Notes under the pieces: model-generated
Databases searched by the model: none
What the model was told of the DNA's origin: nothing
What the model saw: only the letters and a program-made list of their open reading frames with translations
DNA from: Hoeflea sp. IMCC20628
Lineage (GTDB): Bacteria; Pseudomonadota; Alphaproteobacteria; Rhizobiales; Rhizobiaceae
Length of the DNA: 64,000 nt
Reading direction: 5' to 3'
NCBI RefSeq assembly: GCF_001011155.1
Contig: NZ_CP011479.1
Location: forward strand, 2,560,501 to 2,624,500
Position numbers and translations under genes: made by a program
Shown here: in pieces, positions 44,914-53,161 of the stretch
Layout: every line of letters starts with the position of its first letter
How positions within the stretch are numbered: the stretch's first letter is position 1

Positions 44914-45402
44914 TCAGGCTTGGCGATCACGGTCTTTCAACAGTTTCGCAAGCTCGAGTTGTTCGGCGTCGGTCAGACCGTTGCCACCGGCTGCAATGGT
45001 CGTCCTGTCGCGGCCGCGGCCGTTGACCAGCATCACGGTTGCGCCGATCAGAAAGATCAGCACCGGCGCGCCCCACAACAGCCATGTCTGCATCGAAAAC
45101 CGTGGTTTGAGCAGCACGAATTCGCCATAGCGCGAGACCACGTAATCGATCACATCCTGATCGCTGTCGCCCGCTACCAGCCGTTCACGCACCAAGAGCC
45201 GCAGATCACGGGCAAGTTCGGCGTTGGAATCGTCGATCGACTGGTTCTGGCAAACCAGACAGCGAAATTCCAGCGATAGGGTCCGCGCCCGCGCCTCAAG
45301 CACCGGATCAGCCAGCACCTCGTCGGGATTGACCGCCGCTGCCGGCCCGATCAGCGCCAGCGTCAGCACGATGGCAGTCAGGATTTGACGCAGCAGGATC
45401 AC
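44914..45402 (-). CDS. ccmH: Cytochrome c maturation protein CcmH/CycL
   Basis: 162 residues from a GTG whose GTGA overlaps the ccmF stop (45399-45402). A signal-like segment (ILTAIVLTLALIGPAAA) leads to the thiol motif LEFRCLVCQNQSI (CxxC near 46-49), which reduces the apocytochrome haem-binding cysteines. One membrane anchor follows near 105-125 (LLWGAPVLIFLIGATVMLV). It is the last gene of the ccmI-E-F-H series (cycHJKL in rhizobia). Confidence 0.95.
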   Translation of the reverse strand: MILLRQILTAIVLTLALIGPAAAVNPDEVLADPVLEARARTLSLEFRCLVCQNQSIDDSNAELARDLRLLVRERLVAGDSDQDVIDYVVSRYGEFVLLKPRFSMQTWLLWGAPVLIFLIGATVMLVNGRGRDRTTIAAGGNGLTDAEQLELAKLLKDRDRQA

Positions 45403-47393
45403 GCCGGAGCCTCGGCGTTTTTCTTTGCTGCTTTCCTGGCATTGGCCCGGTTGGGCGCACCAACGCGCAACCGGCGGTCGGACAGCGAGAGAATGCCGCC
45501 CAGCACCATCAGGATGGTGCCGTACCAGATGAAGGTCACCCAGGACTTCCACCAGATCCGCACCACCAGCCCGCCATTGGCCTCGGGATCGCCGAGCGCG
45601 ATATAGAGCTGACTTGCGCCAAAGGTCAGGATACCGGCCTCTGTCGTGGGCATGCGGCGGGCCGGATAGTAGCGCTTGGCCGAGGCAATTTTTGCCACCT
45701 CAACGCCACCACGCGACACCGTGAACTCACCCGATTGGGCGGTGAAGTTGGCGCCGGTCACGTCTTGAAGACCATCAAAGCGCAGCTCGTAGCCACCTGC
45801 GCTGGCGGTGTCGCCGGGCTCCATTGTGACAACGGTTTCGGTTGAGAACACGCTCGCGGCAACAACACCTATCACCGTGACACCCATCCCCATGTGACCC
45901 AGCGCCGAGCCGAAGGCCGAGCGCGGCAGTCCGGCCAGACGGTGCCAGGCAACGCGCGCACCGACACGGCCAATACCAGCCCGTAGCGCCAGGTCGGTCA
46001 GGCCGCCGAGAACAAGGAACGCGCCCAGTGCAATACCGAGACCGGCCAGCACCGGCGCACCGGTTTTGAGGAAGACGACGCCAAGACCAACCATCAAGGC
46101 AATGCCGATGGCGAAATACAGCCGGTGTGCCGCACCCGCCAGATCTCCACGCTTCCAGGCCAGCAGCGGCCCGAACGGCACAGCCAGCAACAAGGGAACC
46201 ATCAGCGGTCCGAACGTCAGATTGAAGAATGGTGGACCGACCGAAATCTTGGTGCCGGTCGTGGCTTCCAGCAGCAATGGATAGAGTGTGCCAATCAGCA
46301 CGGTCGCCGCAGCCGTGGTCAGAAACAGGTTGTTGAGCACCAGCGCGCCCTCGCGCGAGATCGGTGCGAACATGCCGCCGGCTTTCAAGGTTCCCGCCCT
46401 GAAACCGAACAGTGCCAGCGCGCCGCCGATGAAGATCACCAGAATGCCCAGAATGAACACGCCACGGGTCGGATCGGTGGCAAAGGCATGCACCGATGTC
46501 AGCACGCCGGAGCGGACCAGGAAGGTGCCGAGCAGCGAGAACGAGAAGGTCAGAATGGCGAGCAGCACCGTCCAGATCTTCAGCGCCTCACGCTTTTCCA
46601 TTACCAGCGCCGAATGGAGCAGTGCTGTGCCCACCAGCCAGGGCATGAACGAGGCGTTTTCGACCGGATCCCAGAACCACCAACCGCCCCAGCCGAGCTC
46701 ATAATAGGCCCAGTAGCTGCCCATGGAGATCCCGGCAGTGAGAAATATCCACGCCGTCAGGGTCCACGGACGGACCCAGCGAGCCCAGGCTGCGTCAATC
46801 CGGCCTTCGATCAGCGCGGCAATGGCAAACGCGAACGAGATGGAAAACCCGACATAACCGAGGTAAAGCAGCGGCGGGTGGATCGCGAGACCAATGTCCT
46901 GCAGGATCGGGTTGAGATCATTGCCTTCAACCGGCGCCGGATCGAGACGCAGAAACGGGTTGGATGTCAGCAGGACGAACAGCAGGAACGCCACGGTGAT
47001 CCAGGCCTGCACCGAGAGCACATTGGCTTTCAACGTATCGGGCAGATTGCGCCCGAACAGCGCCACAAGGCCTGAAAACAGCGTCAGGATCAGCACCCAG
47101 AGCAGCATCGAGCCTTCATGATTGCCCCAAACGCCGGTGATCTTGTACAGCAGCGGTTTGAGCGAATGCGAATTCTCGAACACATTCTGGACCGAGAAAT
47201 CCGACGTGACATAGGCATTGGTCAGCGCAAAGAACGATATCGCCACCAACATCAGCGACGTCACCGCTGCCATGGGACCGATCGCCATCAGGCTGGCATC
47301 GCGACGGCGCGCGCCAATCAGCGGTGCGATCGATTGAACAATTGCCGACGCCAAGGCGAGGATCAGGGCGAAATGGCCGATTTCTGTGATCAT
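45399..47393 (-). CDS. ccmF: Haem lyase subunit CcmF/CycK
   Basis: 664 residues, about fifteen membrane segments. The haem-handling tryptophan-rich motif WGGWWFWDPVENAS lies near 236-249, and SMLLWVLIL and PPLLYLGYVGFS are typical CcmF segments. With CcmH and CcmI it attaches haem from CcmE to apocytochrome c in the periplasm. ccmE lies 54 bp upstream and ccmH overlaps downstream. Confidence 0.97.
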   Translation of the reverse strand: MITEIGHFALILALASAIVQSIAPLIGARRRDASLMAIGPMAAVTSLMLVAISFFALTNAYVTSDFSVQNVFENSHSLKPLLYKITGVWGNHEGSMLLWVLILTLFSGLVALFGRNLPDTLKANVLSVQAWITVAFLLFVLLTSNPFLRLDPAPVEGNDLNPILQDIGLAIHPPLLYLGYVGFSISFAFAIAALIEGRIDAAWARWVRPWTLTAWIFLTAGISMGSYWAYYELGWGGWWFWDPVENASFMPWLVGTALLHSALVMEKREALKIWTVLLAILTFSFSLLGTFLVRSGVLTSVHAFATDPTRGVFILGILVIFIGGALALFGFRAGTLKAGGMFAPISREGALVLNNLFLTTAAATVLIGTLYPLLLEATTGTKISVGPPFFNLTFGPLMVPLLLAVPFGPLLAWKRGDLAGAAHRLYFAIGIALMVGLGVVFLKTGAPVLAGLGIALGAFLVLGGLTDLALRAGIGRVGARVAWHRLAGLPRSAFGSALGHMGMGVTVIGVVAASVFSTETVVTMEPGDTASAGGYELRFDGLQDVTGANFTAQSGEFTVSRGGVEVAKIASAKRYYPARRMPTTEAGILTFGASQLYIALGDPEANGGLVVRIWWKSWVTFIWYGTILMVLGGILSLSDRRLRVGAPNRANARKAAKKNAEAPA

Positions 47394-47447
47394 GGCGTCC
47401 AGTCCTCCATGCTGACACGGCGTTTGCCGTGCTAGCGAAGTTCGGGT

Positions 47448-47912
47448 TTATTGGGTTTCGACACCGGGTGTCGGATCGCCGTCCTGCCAGACGCCTTGCG
47501 CCTTCAGTGAATCGGCAACTTCCTTGGGCATGTAATTCTCGTCATGTTTGGCCAGAACAGAGTCGGCCATAAAGGTACCTTCATCCGCCGAGAACACGCC
47601 CTCGGTGACCACGCCCTGACCTTCGCGGAACAGATCCGGCAAGATACCGATATAGCGTATCTTGACCGACGCGTTGGTGTCGGTGACCAGGAATGTCACC
47701 GACGAGTTCTCGCCGCGCTTGATCGATCCTTTTTCAACCAGACCGCCTAGCCGCACCCGGGTTCCGGGCGCCAGCGGTTGGGAGAGCACATCGGTGGGCG
47801 AATTGAAAAACACAATCTGCTCACGCAACGCCGAGGTGATCAGCGCGGCGGCGGCGATAAGAAACACCGCGCCGCCGGCAATAATCGACAATCGTTTTTG
47901 CTTGCGGTTCAT
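47448..47912 (-). CDS. ccmE: Haem chaperone CcmE/CycJ
   Basis: 154 residues. N-terminal anchor ([18 protein letters not shown]), OB-fold domain ([44 protein letters not shown]), and the haem-binding motif KHDENYMP with the covalent His near 120 and its Tyr partner. The start overlaps the ccmI stop by 4 bp. Confidence 0.96.
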   Translation of the reverse strand: MNRKQKRLSIIAGGAVFLIAAAALITSALREQIVFFNSPTDVLSQPLAPGTRVRLGGLVEKGSIKRGENSSVTFLVTDTNASVKIRYIGILPDLFREGQGVVTEGVFSADEGTFMADSVLAKHDENYMPKEVADSLKAQGVWQDGDPTPGVETQ

Positions 47913-49510
47913 TGGCCCTCCGCCACAGGTTCAAGTCCGAGTTGGAGCGCGAGTTGAGCCAAGGCTTGTCCGCCCTCGCTACCGCCGGGAAATGTCACGC
48001 CGGCCCGGCTCATCGCCTGCTCGGCAGCTGCCCGATCGCCCAACACAGCGTAAGAGCGCACCAGCCGCAACCAACCCTCGATATTGTCCGGATTGTCGAC
48101 AAGCTTGGCATCAAGCGACGCAACCATGTCGCGGATCATGGCAGTCCGGTCCTCGACCGGCATGGTGGCTGCAGCCGCCATATCTGCCTCCGAAGGCCCG
48201 CCCGGTGCGGTGGATGGCGCATCTTCAGCTTCAGGATTAACGCGCGCACCCTGCAGAATAAACGGGCTTTTTGCAGCATCCGACCGCTCGACCGGCACAG
48301 CCTTCTTGGTTCCGGTGTTGGGCGCCATTTGGACACCACCAAGCGTCGAGCCGGTGATCAGACCGAGCTCTCTAGCCATTTCATTTAGTTCCTGGCTTTC
48401 CTTGCCCGAGGGGGCAAATGCGGCAATGGCGCGATCGAACGCAGCTTGGGCCCTGTCGCGGTTGCCGGTCACGACATGTGACTGCACGAGCCGCAGCCAT
48501 CCGGCAATGTTGTCGGGATTTTCGGCAAGCTTGGCTTCCAGATTGTCAATCATCGAGCCTATCATGGCCTGACGCTGGTCCGGGCTCATGTTCTGCGCGG
48601 CGGCAATGTCGGCGGCGGTCGGATCGCGCGGTGTCACAGTCCCGGTGCCCTGCAGCGGAGTGGGTCCGGTATCGGCCCCCAGTGCTGCCAGTTGGCTTTG
48701 CACTGCCGGAATCCAGGGCGCATCGGCGGGCGCGCTTTGAAGCATGCCGTTAAAGGCCGCGCGGGCTTCCGTTGTCTTGCCTGACTGGGCCAATGCGACC
48801 GCCAGAAAGAATCTGGGTCTCGGATCAGTCGAATCGAGCTCGCGGGCAGTCTGGAAAGCAAGGCTGGCTTCTTCGGTCACAACACCGCCGGCGGCCGAGA
48901 ACAAAGCCTCGCCAAGGCTTGCAAGCCGGGTCGGCGATGGTCCCAGAATCGATATTGCCTTTTGAAACGCCGCAGCGGATTCGGCGAAGCGACCGGTCCT
49001 GAGATAAATCGGTGCAACCACGTCCCATCCGCGACCGTCCCGAGGATTTTCAGCCAGATGCCGCTCTGCCTGCGCAATCAGCATGGCGATGTCCGTGCCC
49101 TCAGGCTGGGCCTGAAGCCGCGCTGCAAGCGGCATTTGCGGCAGGTCGGGTCGCCCGAGTTCCAGATAGGTTACCACTGCTGCCAGCGGCATGAAAATCG
49201 CGATAGCCGCCACCGCTGCTCGACGCAATCCGCGGCTGTCAGCGCGCTTGCCCTCAGCGATTGCCGCATCACCCTTGCGGGCTGCTGCCAACAAACGACG
49301 CGAAATCTCGGTGCGCGCAACTTCGGCCTGAACCGGATCGACGAGACCGTCAGCCAGGTCGCGGTCGACTTCGGTCAACTGATCCCGATACACCTCGACA
49401 TCATGCAGTTCAGGAATATCGGACTTGGAAGAACGACTACGCGCCACCGGCCCGAGGAGGGCCAAGGTCGTTGCGGCGGTCATGACGGCTGCGATTACCC
49501 AAAATATCAT
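47909..49510 (-). CDS. ccmI: Cytochrome c maturation protein CcmI/CycH
   Basis: 533 residues. Two membrane segments (about 2-20 and 95-115) are joined by a cytosolic loop; the rest is periplasmic and TPR-rich ([32 protein letters not shown]). The last third contains two near-identical units, each with a MIxxMxxxLxAKLxxNPDNIxGWLRLVxS pattern. CcmI chaperones apocytochrome c to CcmFH. First gene of the maturation set; promoter probably in 49511-49775. Confidence 0.92.
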   Translation of the reverse strand: MIFWVIAAVMTAATTLALLGPVARSRSSKSDIPELHDVEVYRDQLTEVDRDLADGLVDPVQAEVARTEISRRLLAAARKGDAAIAEGKRADSRGLRRAAVAAIAIFMPLAAVVTYLELGRPDLPQMPLAARLQAQPEGTDIAMLIAQAERHLAENPRDGRGWDVVAPIYLRTGRFAESAAAFQKAISILGPSPTRLASLGEALFSAAGGVVTEEASLAFQTARELDSTDPRPRFFLAVALAQSGKTTEARAAFNGMLQSAPADAPWIPAVQSQLAALGADTGPTPLQGTGTVTPRDPTAADIAAAQNMSPDQRQAMIGSMIDNLEAKLAENPDNIAGWLRLVQSHVVTGNRDRAQAAFDRAIAAFAPSGKESQELNEMARELGLITGSTLGGVQMAPNTGTKKAVPVERSDAAKSPFILQGARVNPEAEDAPSTAPGGPSEADMAAAATMPVEDRTAMIRDMVASLDAKLVDNPDNIEGWLRLVRSYAVLGDRAAAEQAMSRAGVTFPGGSEGGQALAQLALQLGLEPVAEGQ

Positions 49511-49775
49511 GTGGCTTCAATATCCGAGCATCGTTTGTTTTCCAACAGCAATCAGCATCAAGAACGAGATTGGGGCGTTTGGTCGCGTCACAGACACGCC
49601 GCGGCCGTCCCAATCGACGGCACCACAGGACACATAGGCTTGCGAATTGCGCAAATCAGCTTCTGGCGCCTCGGATTCAAACATGCTGGTGTTTCTCAAT
49701 TCATCGTCATGGACCAACTTTCGCATCATTGCGACGGCCAACGCCATGACCCAAATCAACCCAATTTTGTGCGGG

Positions 49776-50213
49776 TCAGCTCAGCGGCGTCCAGCTGCCG
49801 TCCTGATTGCGGCAGGCTGCGCCCTGACCTGTCACCGGAGTACCCTTGATCATGGCTTTGTGCGTGTATTGACGGCAATTTTGCTGTCCAACCTGATAGG
49901 GCGTGCCAGCCGACACTTCGCCAGCAGCTCCGCCGGTCTGGCCAGTCCAGGCCACTTTTTGCCCAAGCGGCGTCTTCTCCAGCGCCTGATATTCGGCCTC
50001 CAGCGCACGCAGCTTGTCGGGCTTGCTCAAACCGCTGGCGGCGCCTTGTGGCAGTATCCCGCCATTCAGGGCCGACAATATTGCACTGCTGCCATCGCTA
50101 GATGCGGTTGAAATCGGTCCGAACGACAATGGCCGCACCCTGCCCGCGCCAGTGCAGCCCGCGATTGTCGCGGAAACTGCCACGACCAAGGCTACCCTCG
50201 TCATACCCGACAT
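49776..50213 (-). CDS. Small lipoprotein, 17 kDa surface antigen-like
   Basis: 145 residues from MSGMTRVALVVAVSATIAGC. A lipobox (ATIAGC) predicts lipid attachment at the Cys. The C-terminal part, YQVGQQNCRQYTHKAMIKG followed by GQGAACRNQDGSW, matches the 17 kDa antigen-like surface proteins of rhizobia. Several in-frame ATGs exist (50270, 50225, 50213, 50204); 50213 is a compromise. Outer-membrane location is inferred. It lies between feuQ-like and ccmI on the same strand. Confidence 0.75.
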   Translation of the reverse strand: MSGMTRVALVVAVSATIAGCTGAGRVRPLSFGPISTASSDGSSAILSALNGGILPQGAASGLSKPDKLRALEAEYQALEKTPLGQKVAWTGQTGGAAGEVSAGTPYQVGQQNCRQYTHKAMIKGTPVTGQGAACRNQDGSWTPLS

Positions 50214-50400
50214 TGAAAAAACCATCCTGCAACCGTCCTTGACCAAATGCATCAAATACCTCGATTTCAAAGGCTTCGTGCATCATCTTTGTGCCGTCAT
50301 CCTGTGGCGGCATTGTGACGTGAGTTCGTGCCTTTCGGCAACCCTAACTGCTTTGGCTGCCTATGTCCCGGTCGGCGCCATTCCGCATGATGAACTGTGT

Positions 50401-51783
50401 TCAAGCCTGCGTGATCAGCGCCGGCAGCGTCAGGCGCGCCGACAGGCCACCGGATGTCGCTTGTGCCAATGCAAACCCGCCTTTGTATTCGGATGCGATC
50501 TCGCCGACGATGGAGAGACCAAGGCCGGTTCCCGGCTTGGTTTCGTCAAGCCTGCGCCCCCGCTTCACCGCCTCGCGCATGCCTGTCTCGTCAAGCCCCG
50601 GCCCGTCATCGTCGATATCGATTCGGAACATCGCCCGCTGCCCCTCGGTTTCCGGCGCTGGTCGCAGCCTCACAACCACGCCGGTTCGCGCGAACTTGGC
50701 GGCGTTCTCCACCAGATTGCCCAGCGCTTCCTCGAGATCCTGGGTTTCCATCGCAAGCGTTGCCTGACGCGGTTCGATGTCGGTGGAAAAAGCCAGATCA
50801 GGGTTCAGCTTGGCCATCACGCGAACCAGCCGCTCGATAACGGGAGCTGCCTCGGTTCGGGCCAGCACGCTGCCGCGCTGCGCGGCGATGCGGGCCCTGT
50901 CGAGATAGGTCTGGACTTGCGCCTGCATGGTTTCGGCCTGGGCTCGCACCAAGGTGCCATGCGCCGGCGTCATGTCGCGGGATTCATTGATCAGAACGGC
51001 AATCGGCGTTTTCAGCGAATGCGCCAGATTGCCGACCTGCATGCGCGCCCGCTCGACCACACGGTGATTGGCGCTGATCAGTTCGTTGATCTCTCCGGCC
51101 AGTGGTGCAATTTCGCGGGGGAACTCGCCATCGAGCTGCTGCGCCTCACCCGCGCGGATCTTGCCCAGCGCCTTGCGGGCATGATCGAGAGGTCGCAAGC
51201 CGTAGAGAATGGCTACCGCGTTGACCAGCAGACTGCCGATGCCGAACAGCGCCAGCACCAGGTAGAGATTGCTGGAAAACGCAGCGATCTCATCTTCCAG
51301 CACCTGGCGGTTTCCGGCCACGCGAAAACGCGCGGCGTGACCCTCGGCATCGAGTTCGACTTCAGTTTCGACAACCTCGAGCGGATTGCCCTGATCATCG
51401 CGCGCGGTATAGCTGCGCTGGTAGCGCTGGTTGAACGGCAGGTCCGCAACCGGTGGCGAGGCAATTGTTGCGTCGCCAATCGAGACCGAGGCCAGCCTGG
51501 GTTCTCCCAGATCGCCAAGCGGCTCTACCAGCCAGATCCAGCCGCTGCCGGGCTGCTCAAACACCAGATCACCCAACTGCAGGTTGCCGGACAGTTCGCC
51601 GCTGGAATCAATGGTGACTGCGTTGATGACGCTGTTGAGATGGGCGCGCAGCAGATCGCCAAAGGCGCGCTCGCTGCCGGCGCGATAAAGCTGCGAAATA
51701 ACAATGGCGATGGCGACAAGCGCAATCACCGCCCACACCGATGCGAACAGCAGGACGCGTGCGGTGAGAGACCCGCGACTCAT
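50401..51783 (-). CDS. feuQ: Sensor histidine kinase, PhoQ/FeuQ-like
   Basis: 460 residues. Membrane segments near 8-33 and 172-195 enclose a periplasmic sensor. HAMP-like region follows, then the HisKA helix LAHSLKTPIAVLINE (His near 252), which is the PhoQ-type sequence rather than the common HELRTP. HATPase_c shows NLVENAAKFA, DDDGPGLDE and GTGLGLSIVGEI. The start overlaps the regulator stop (51780-51783). Gene order with the regulator and a small secreted protein matches feuN-feuP-feuQ of Sinorhizobium, a system controlling envelope and osmoadaptation genes. Symbol by inference. Confidence 0.8.
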   Translation of the reverse strand: MSRGSLTARVLLFASVWAVIALVAIAIVISQLYRAGSERAFGDLLRAHLNSVINAVTIDSSGELSGNLQLGDLVFEQPGSGWIWLVEPLGDLGEPRLASVSIGDATIASPPVADLPFNQRYQRSYTARDDQGNPLEVVETEVELDAEGHAARFRVAGNRQVLEDEIAAFSSNLYLVLALFGIGSLLVNAVAILYGLRPLDHARKALGKIRAGEAQQLDGEFPREIAPLAGEINELISANHRVVERARMQVGNLAHSLKTPIAVLINESRDMTPAHGTLVRAQAETMQAQVQTYLDRARIAAQRGSVLARTEAAPVIERLVRVMAKLNPDLAFSTDIEPRQATLAMETQDLEEALGNLVENAAKFARTGVVVRLRPAPETEGQRAMFRIDIDDDGPGLDETGMREAVKRGRRLDETKPGTGLGLSIVGEIASEYKGGFALAQATSGGLSARLTLPALITQA

Positions 51784-52466
51784 CCAGCCTTGCCTGCATC
51801 CACGGATTCGGGCGGAACCATCCGGTATCCCAGGCCACGCACGGTTTCGATCAGCTCGACACCGATTTTCTTGCGCAGCCGACCAACAAACACTTCAATC
51901 GTGTTGGAATCCCTGTCGAAGTCCTGATCATACATGTGCTCGACCAGTTCGGTGCGCGACACCACCTCGCCCATGTGATGCATCAGATAGGACAAGAGCC
52001 GGTATTCATGGCTGGTCAGTTTCAGCGTAACCCCGTCAACGCTGGCTTTCGACGCCTTGGTGTCTAAGCGCACCGGACCACAGGCAATTTCCGATGAGGC
52101 ATGGCCGGAGGCACGGCGGATCAGCGCACGAATGCGCGCCAGCACTTCCTCGACATGGAACGGCTTGGTCACATAATCATCGGCGCCCGCGTCTATGCCA
52201 GAAACCTTGTCGCTCCAGCGATCACGCGCGGTCAGTATCAGCACCGGCATGATCCGTGCGTTGGCACGCCATTTCTCCAGAACCGTAACGCCGTCCATTT
52301 CCGGCAAGCCGATATCGAGGATCACCGCATCATAGGGTTCTGTGTCGCCAAGGAAGTGGCCTTCCTCGCCATCATAAGCCCGGTCGACCACATAGCCTTG
52401 CTCAAGCAGCGCCTCGGCCAATTGGCGATTGAGATCCTTGTCGTCCTCAACAATCAGTATTCGCAC
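51780..52466 (-). CDS. feuP: Response regulator, PhoP/FeuP-like
   Basis: 228 residues, OmpR type. Receiver: VEDDKDLNRQLAEALLEQG, Asp near 51 in AVILDIGLPEMDG, Lys near 101 in YVTKPFHVEEV. Winged helix: LTSHEYRLLSYLMHHMGEVVSRTELVEHMYDQDFDRDSNTIEVFVGRLRKKI, close to PhoP. It overlaps its kinase gene by 4 bp. A secreted protein is encoded 72 bp upstream in the same direction. Confidence 0.85.
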   Translation of the reverse strand: MRILIVEDDKDLNRQLAEALLEQGYVVDRAYDGEEGHFLGDTEPYDAVILDIGLPEMDGVTVLEKWRANARIMPVLILTARDRWSDKVSGIDAGADDYVTKPFHVEEVLARIRALIRRASGHASSEIACGPVRLDTKASKASVDGVTLKLTSHEYRLLSYLMHHMGEVVSRTELVEHMYDQDFDRDSNTIEVFVGRLRKKIGVELIETVRGLGYRMVPPESVDAGKAG

Positions 52467-52538
52467 GTGCTTTGCCCTTGCTATTGGATCTTATGGTGCG
52501 CCGGCGTCATATCAGCCGCTGCGCGCTATTGAATGGCC

Positions 52539-52826
52539 TTATTGGGGGACTTTCACCGTTACTTTTTTCGGCCGGTCAGAGCCGTTGCCCGGCACCAGTA
52601 CTGTGATCTCGCAGACTACACTGCCGCCACTGGACTTAGCCGACGCTGACAGCAATTGACCACCGGTCTGGCCGACGACCTGCGCCGCAGCACCGGAGCA
52701 ATCCACGGCGACCCGCTGGATTGCCGTGCCGTCCGGGGCATGCAGACCCGTCGACGTCGCAGCAACCGGCGACATCGTTGCCGCCTGCACTGCGATCAAT
52801 CCAATACTGAGCAAATTCATAGTCAT
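52539..52826 (-). CDS. Small periplasmic protein, FeuN candidate
   Basis: 95 residues from MTMNLLSIGLIAVQAATMSPVAA, a signal peptide by composition. The mature part (about 70 residues) has two cysteines (VDCSGAA; VVCEITV) that could form a disulphide, and ends KKVTVKVPQ. I recognise no domain. It lies 72 bp upstream of the FeuP-like regulator, in the position and size of FeuN, the small periplasmic protein that restrains FeuPQ in Sinorhizobium meliloti. The assignment rests on position, size and secretion, not on sequence identity. Frame open upstream to 52880, start uncertain by two codons. Confidence 0.6.
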   Translation of the reverse strand: MTMNLLSIGLIAVQAATMSPVAATSTGLHAPDGTAIQRVAVDCSGAAAQVVGQTGGQLLSASAKSSGGSVVCEITVLVPGNGSDRPKKVTVKVPQ

Positions 52827-52925
52827 GGTCAGCCCTGACACGGTTGGTATTTCATCTTGGAGCCAGTGATACAAGATCATGCCTGAACCGCAAATGAATG
52901 GAAACCGGGGTGTGACCGCTTTTGA

Positions 52926-53132
52926 TCACCCGATCCGGTTCTTCGCCGTGATTCGTCCGAAAATCGCGATAAGCCCGCCAATGGCGGCACCAAGCGAGGT
53001 CAAAAGCTCGATCAGGGCTTCCCGATCCGTATCCAGAACGTCAAGTCCGGCCAGTCCGAGTGCTGCCGAACCAAGGGTGACAATGGCGCCCCACAGGGTC
53101 TTGGATTGCCACCAGGGTTTGATGTCAGTCAT
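52926..53132 (-). CDS. Small holin-like membrane protein at the GTA 3' end
   Basis: 68 residues, MTDIKPWWQSKTLWGAIVTLG at the start, with two hydrophobic segments (about 14-30 and 44-61) and a short basic end. The K(P/S)WW.SKT.WG start is typical of small phage-associated membrane proteins that accompany lysins. GAAAGGGACATCGCC precedes the ATG. It is directly downstream of the tail gene at 53162 on the same strand, so it probably belongs to the GTA unit. Holin function is inferred from size and position. Confidence 0.65.
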   Translation of the reverse strand: MTDIKPWWQSKTLWGAIVTLGSAALGLAGLDVLDTDREALIELLTSLGAAIGGLIAIFGRITAKNRIG

Positions 53133-53161
53133 GGCGATGTCCCTTTCAAGGTTGGATTTGA

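Noticed and set aside
49517-49759. 80-codon minus-strand frame just upstream of ccmI
   Set aside because: No ribosome-binding site, no recognisable domain and atypical composition; it covers the region where the ccmI promoter should be. Kept out as a gene.
50014-51927. Long plus-strand frame of 637 codons
   Set aside because: Complement of the FeuQ-like kinase gene; no domain and no ribosome site.
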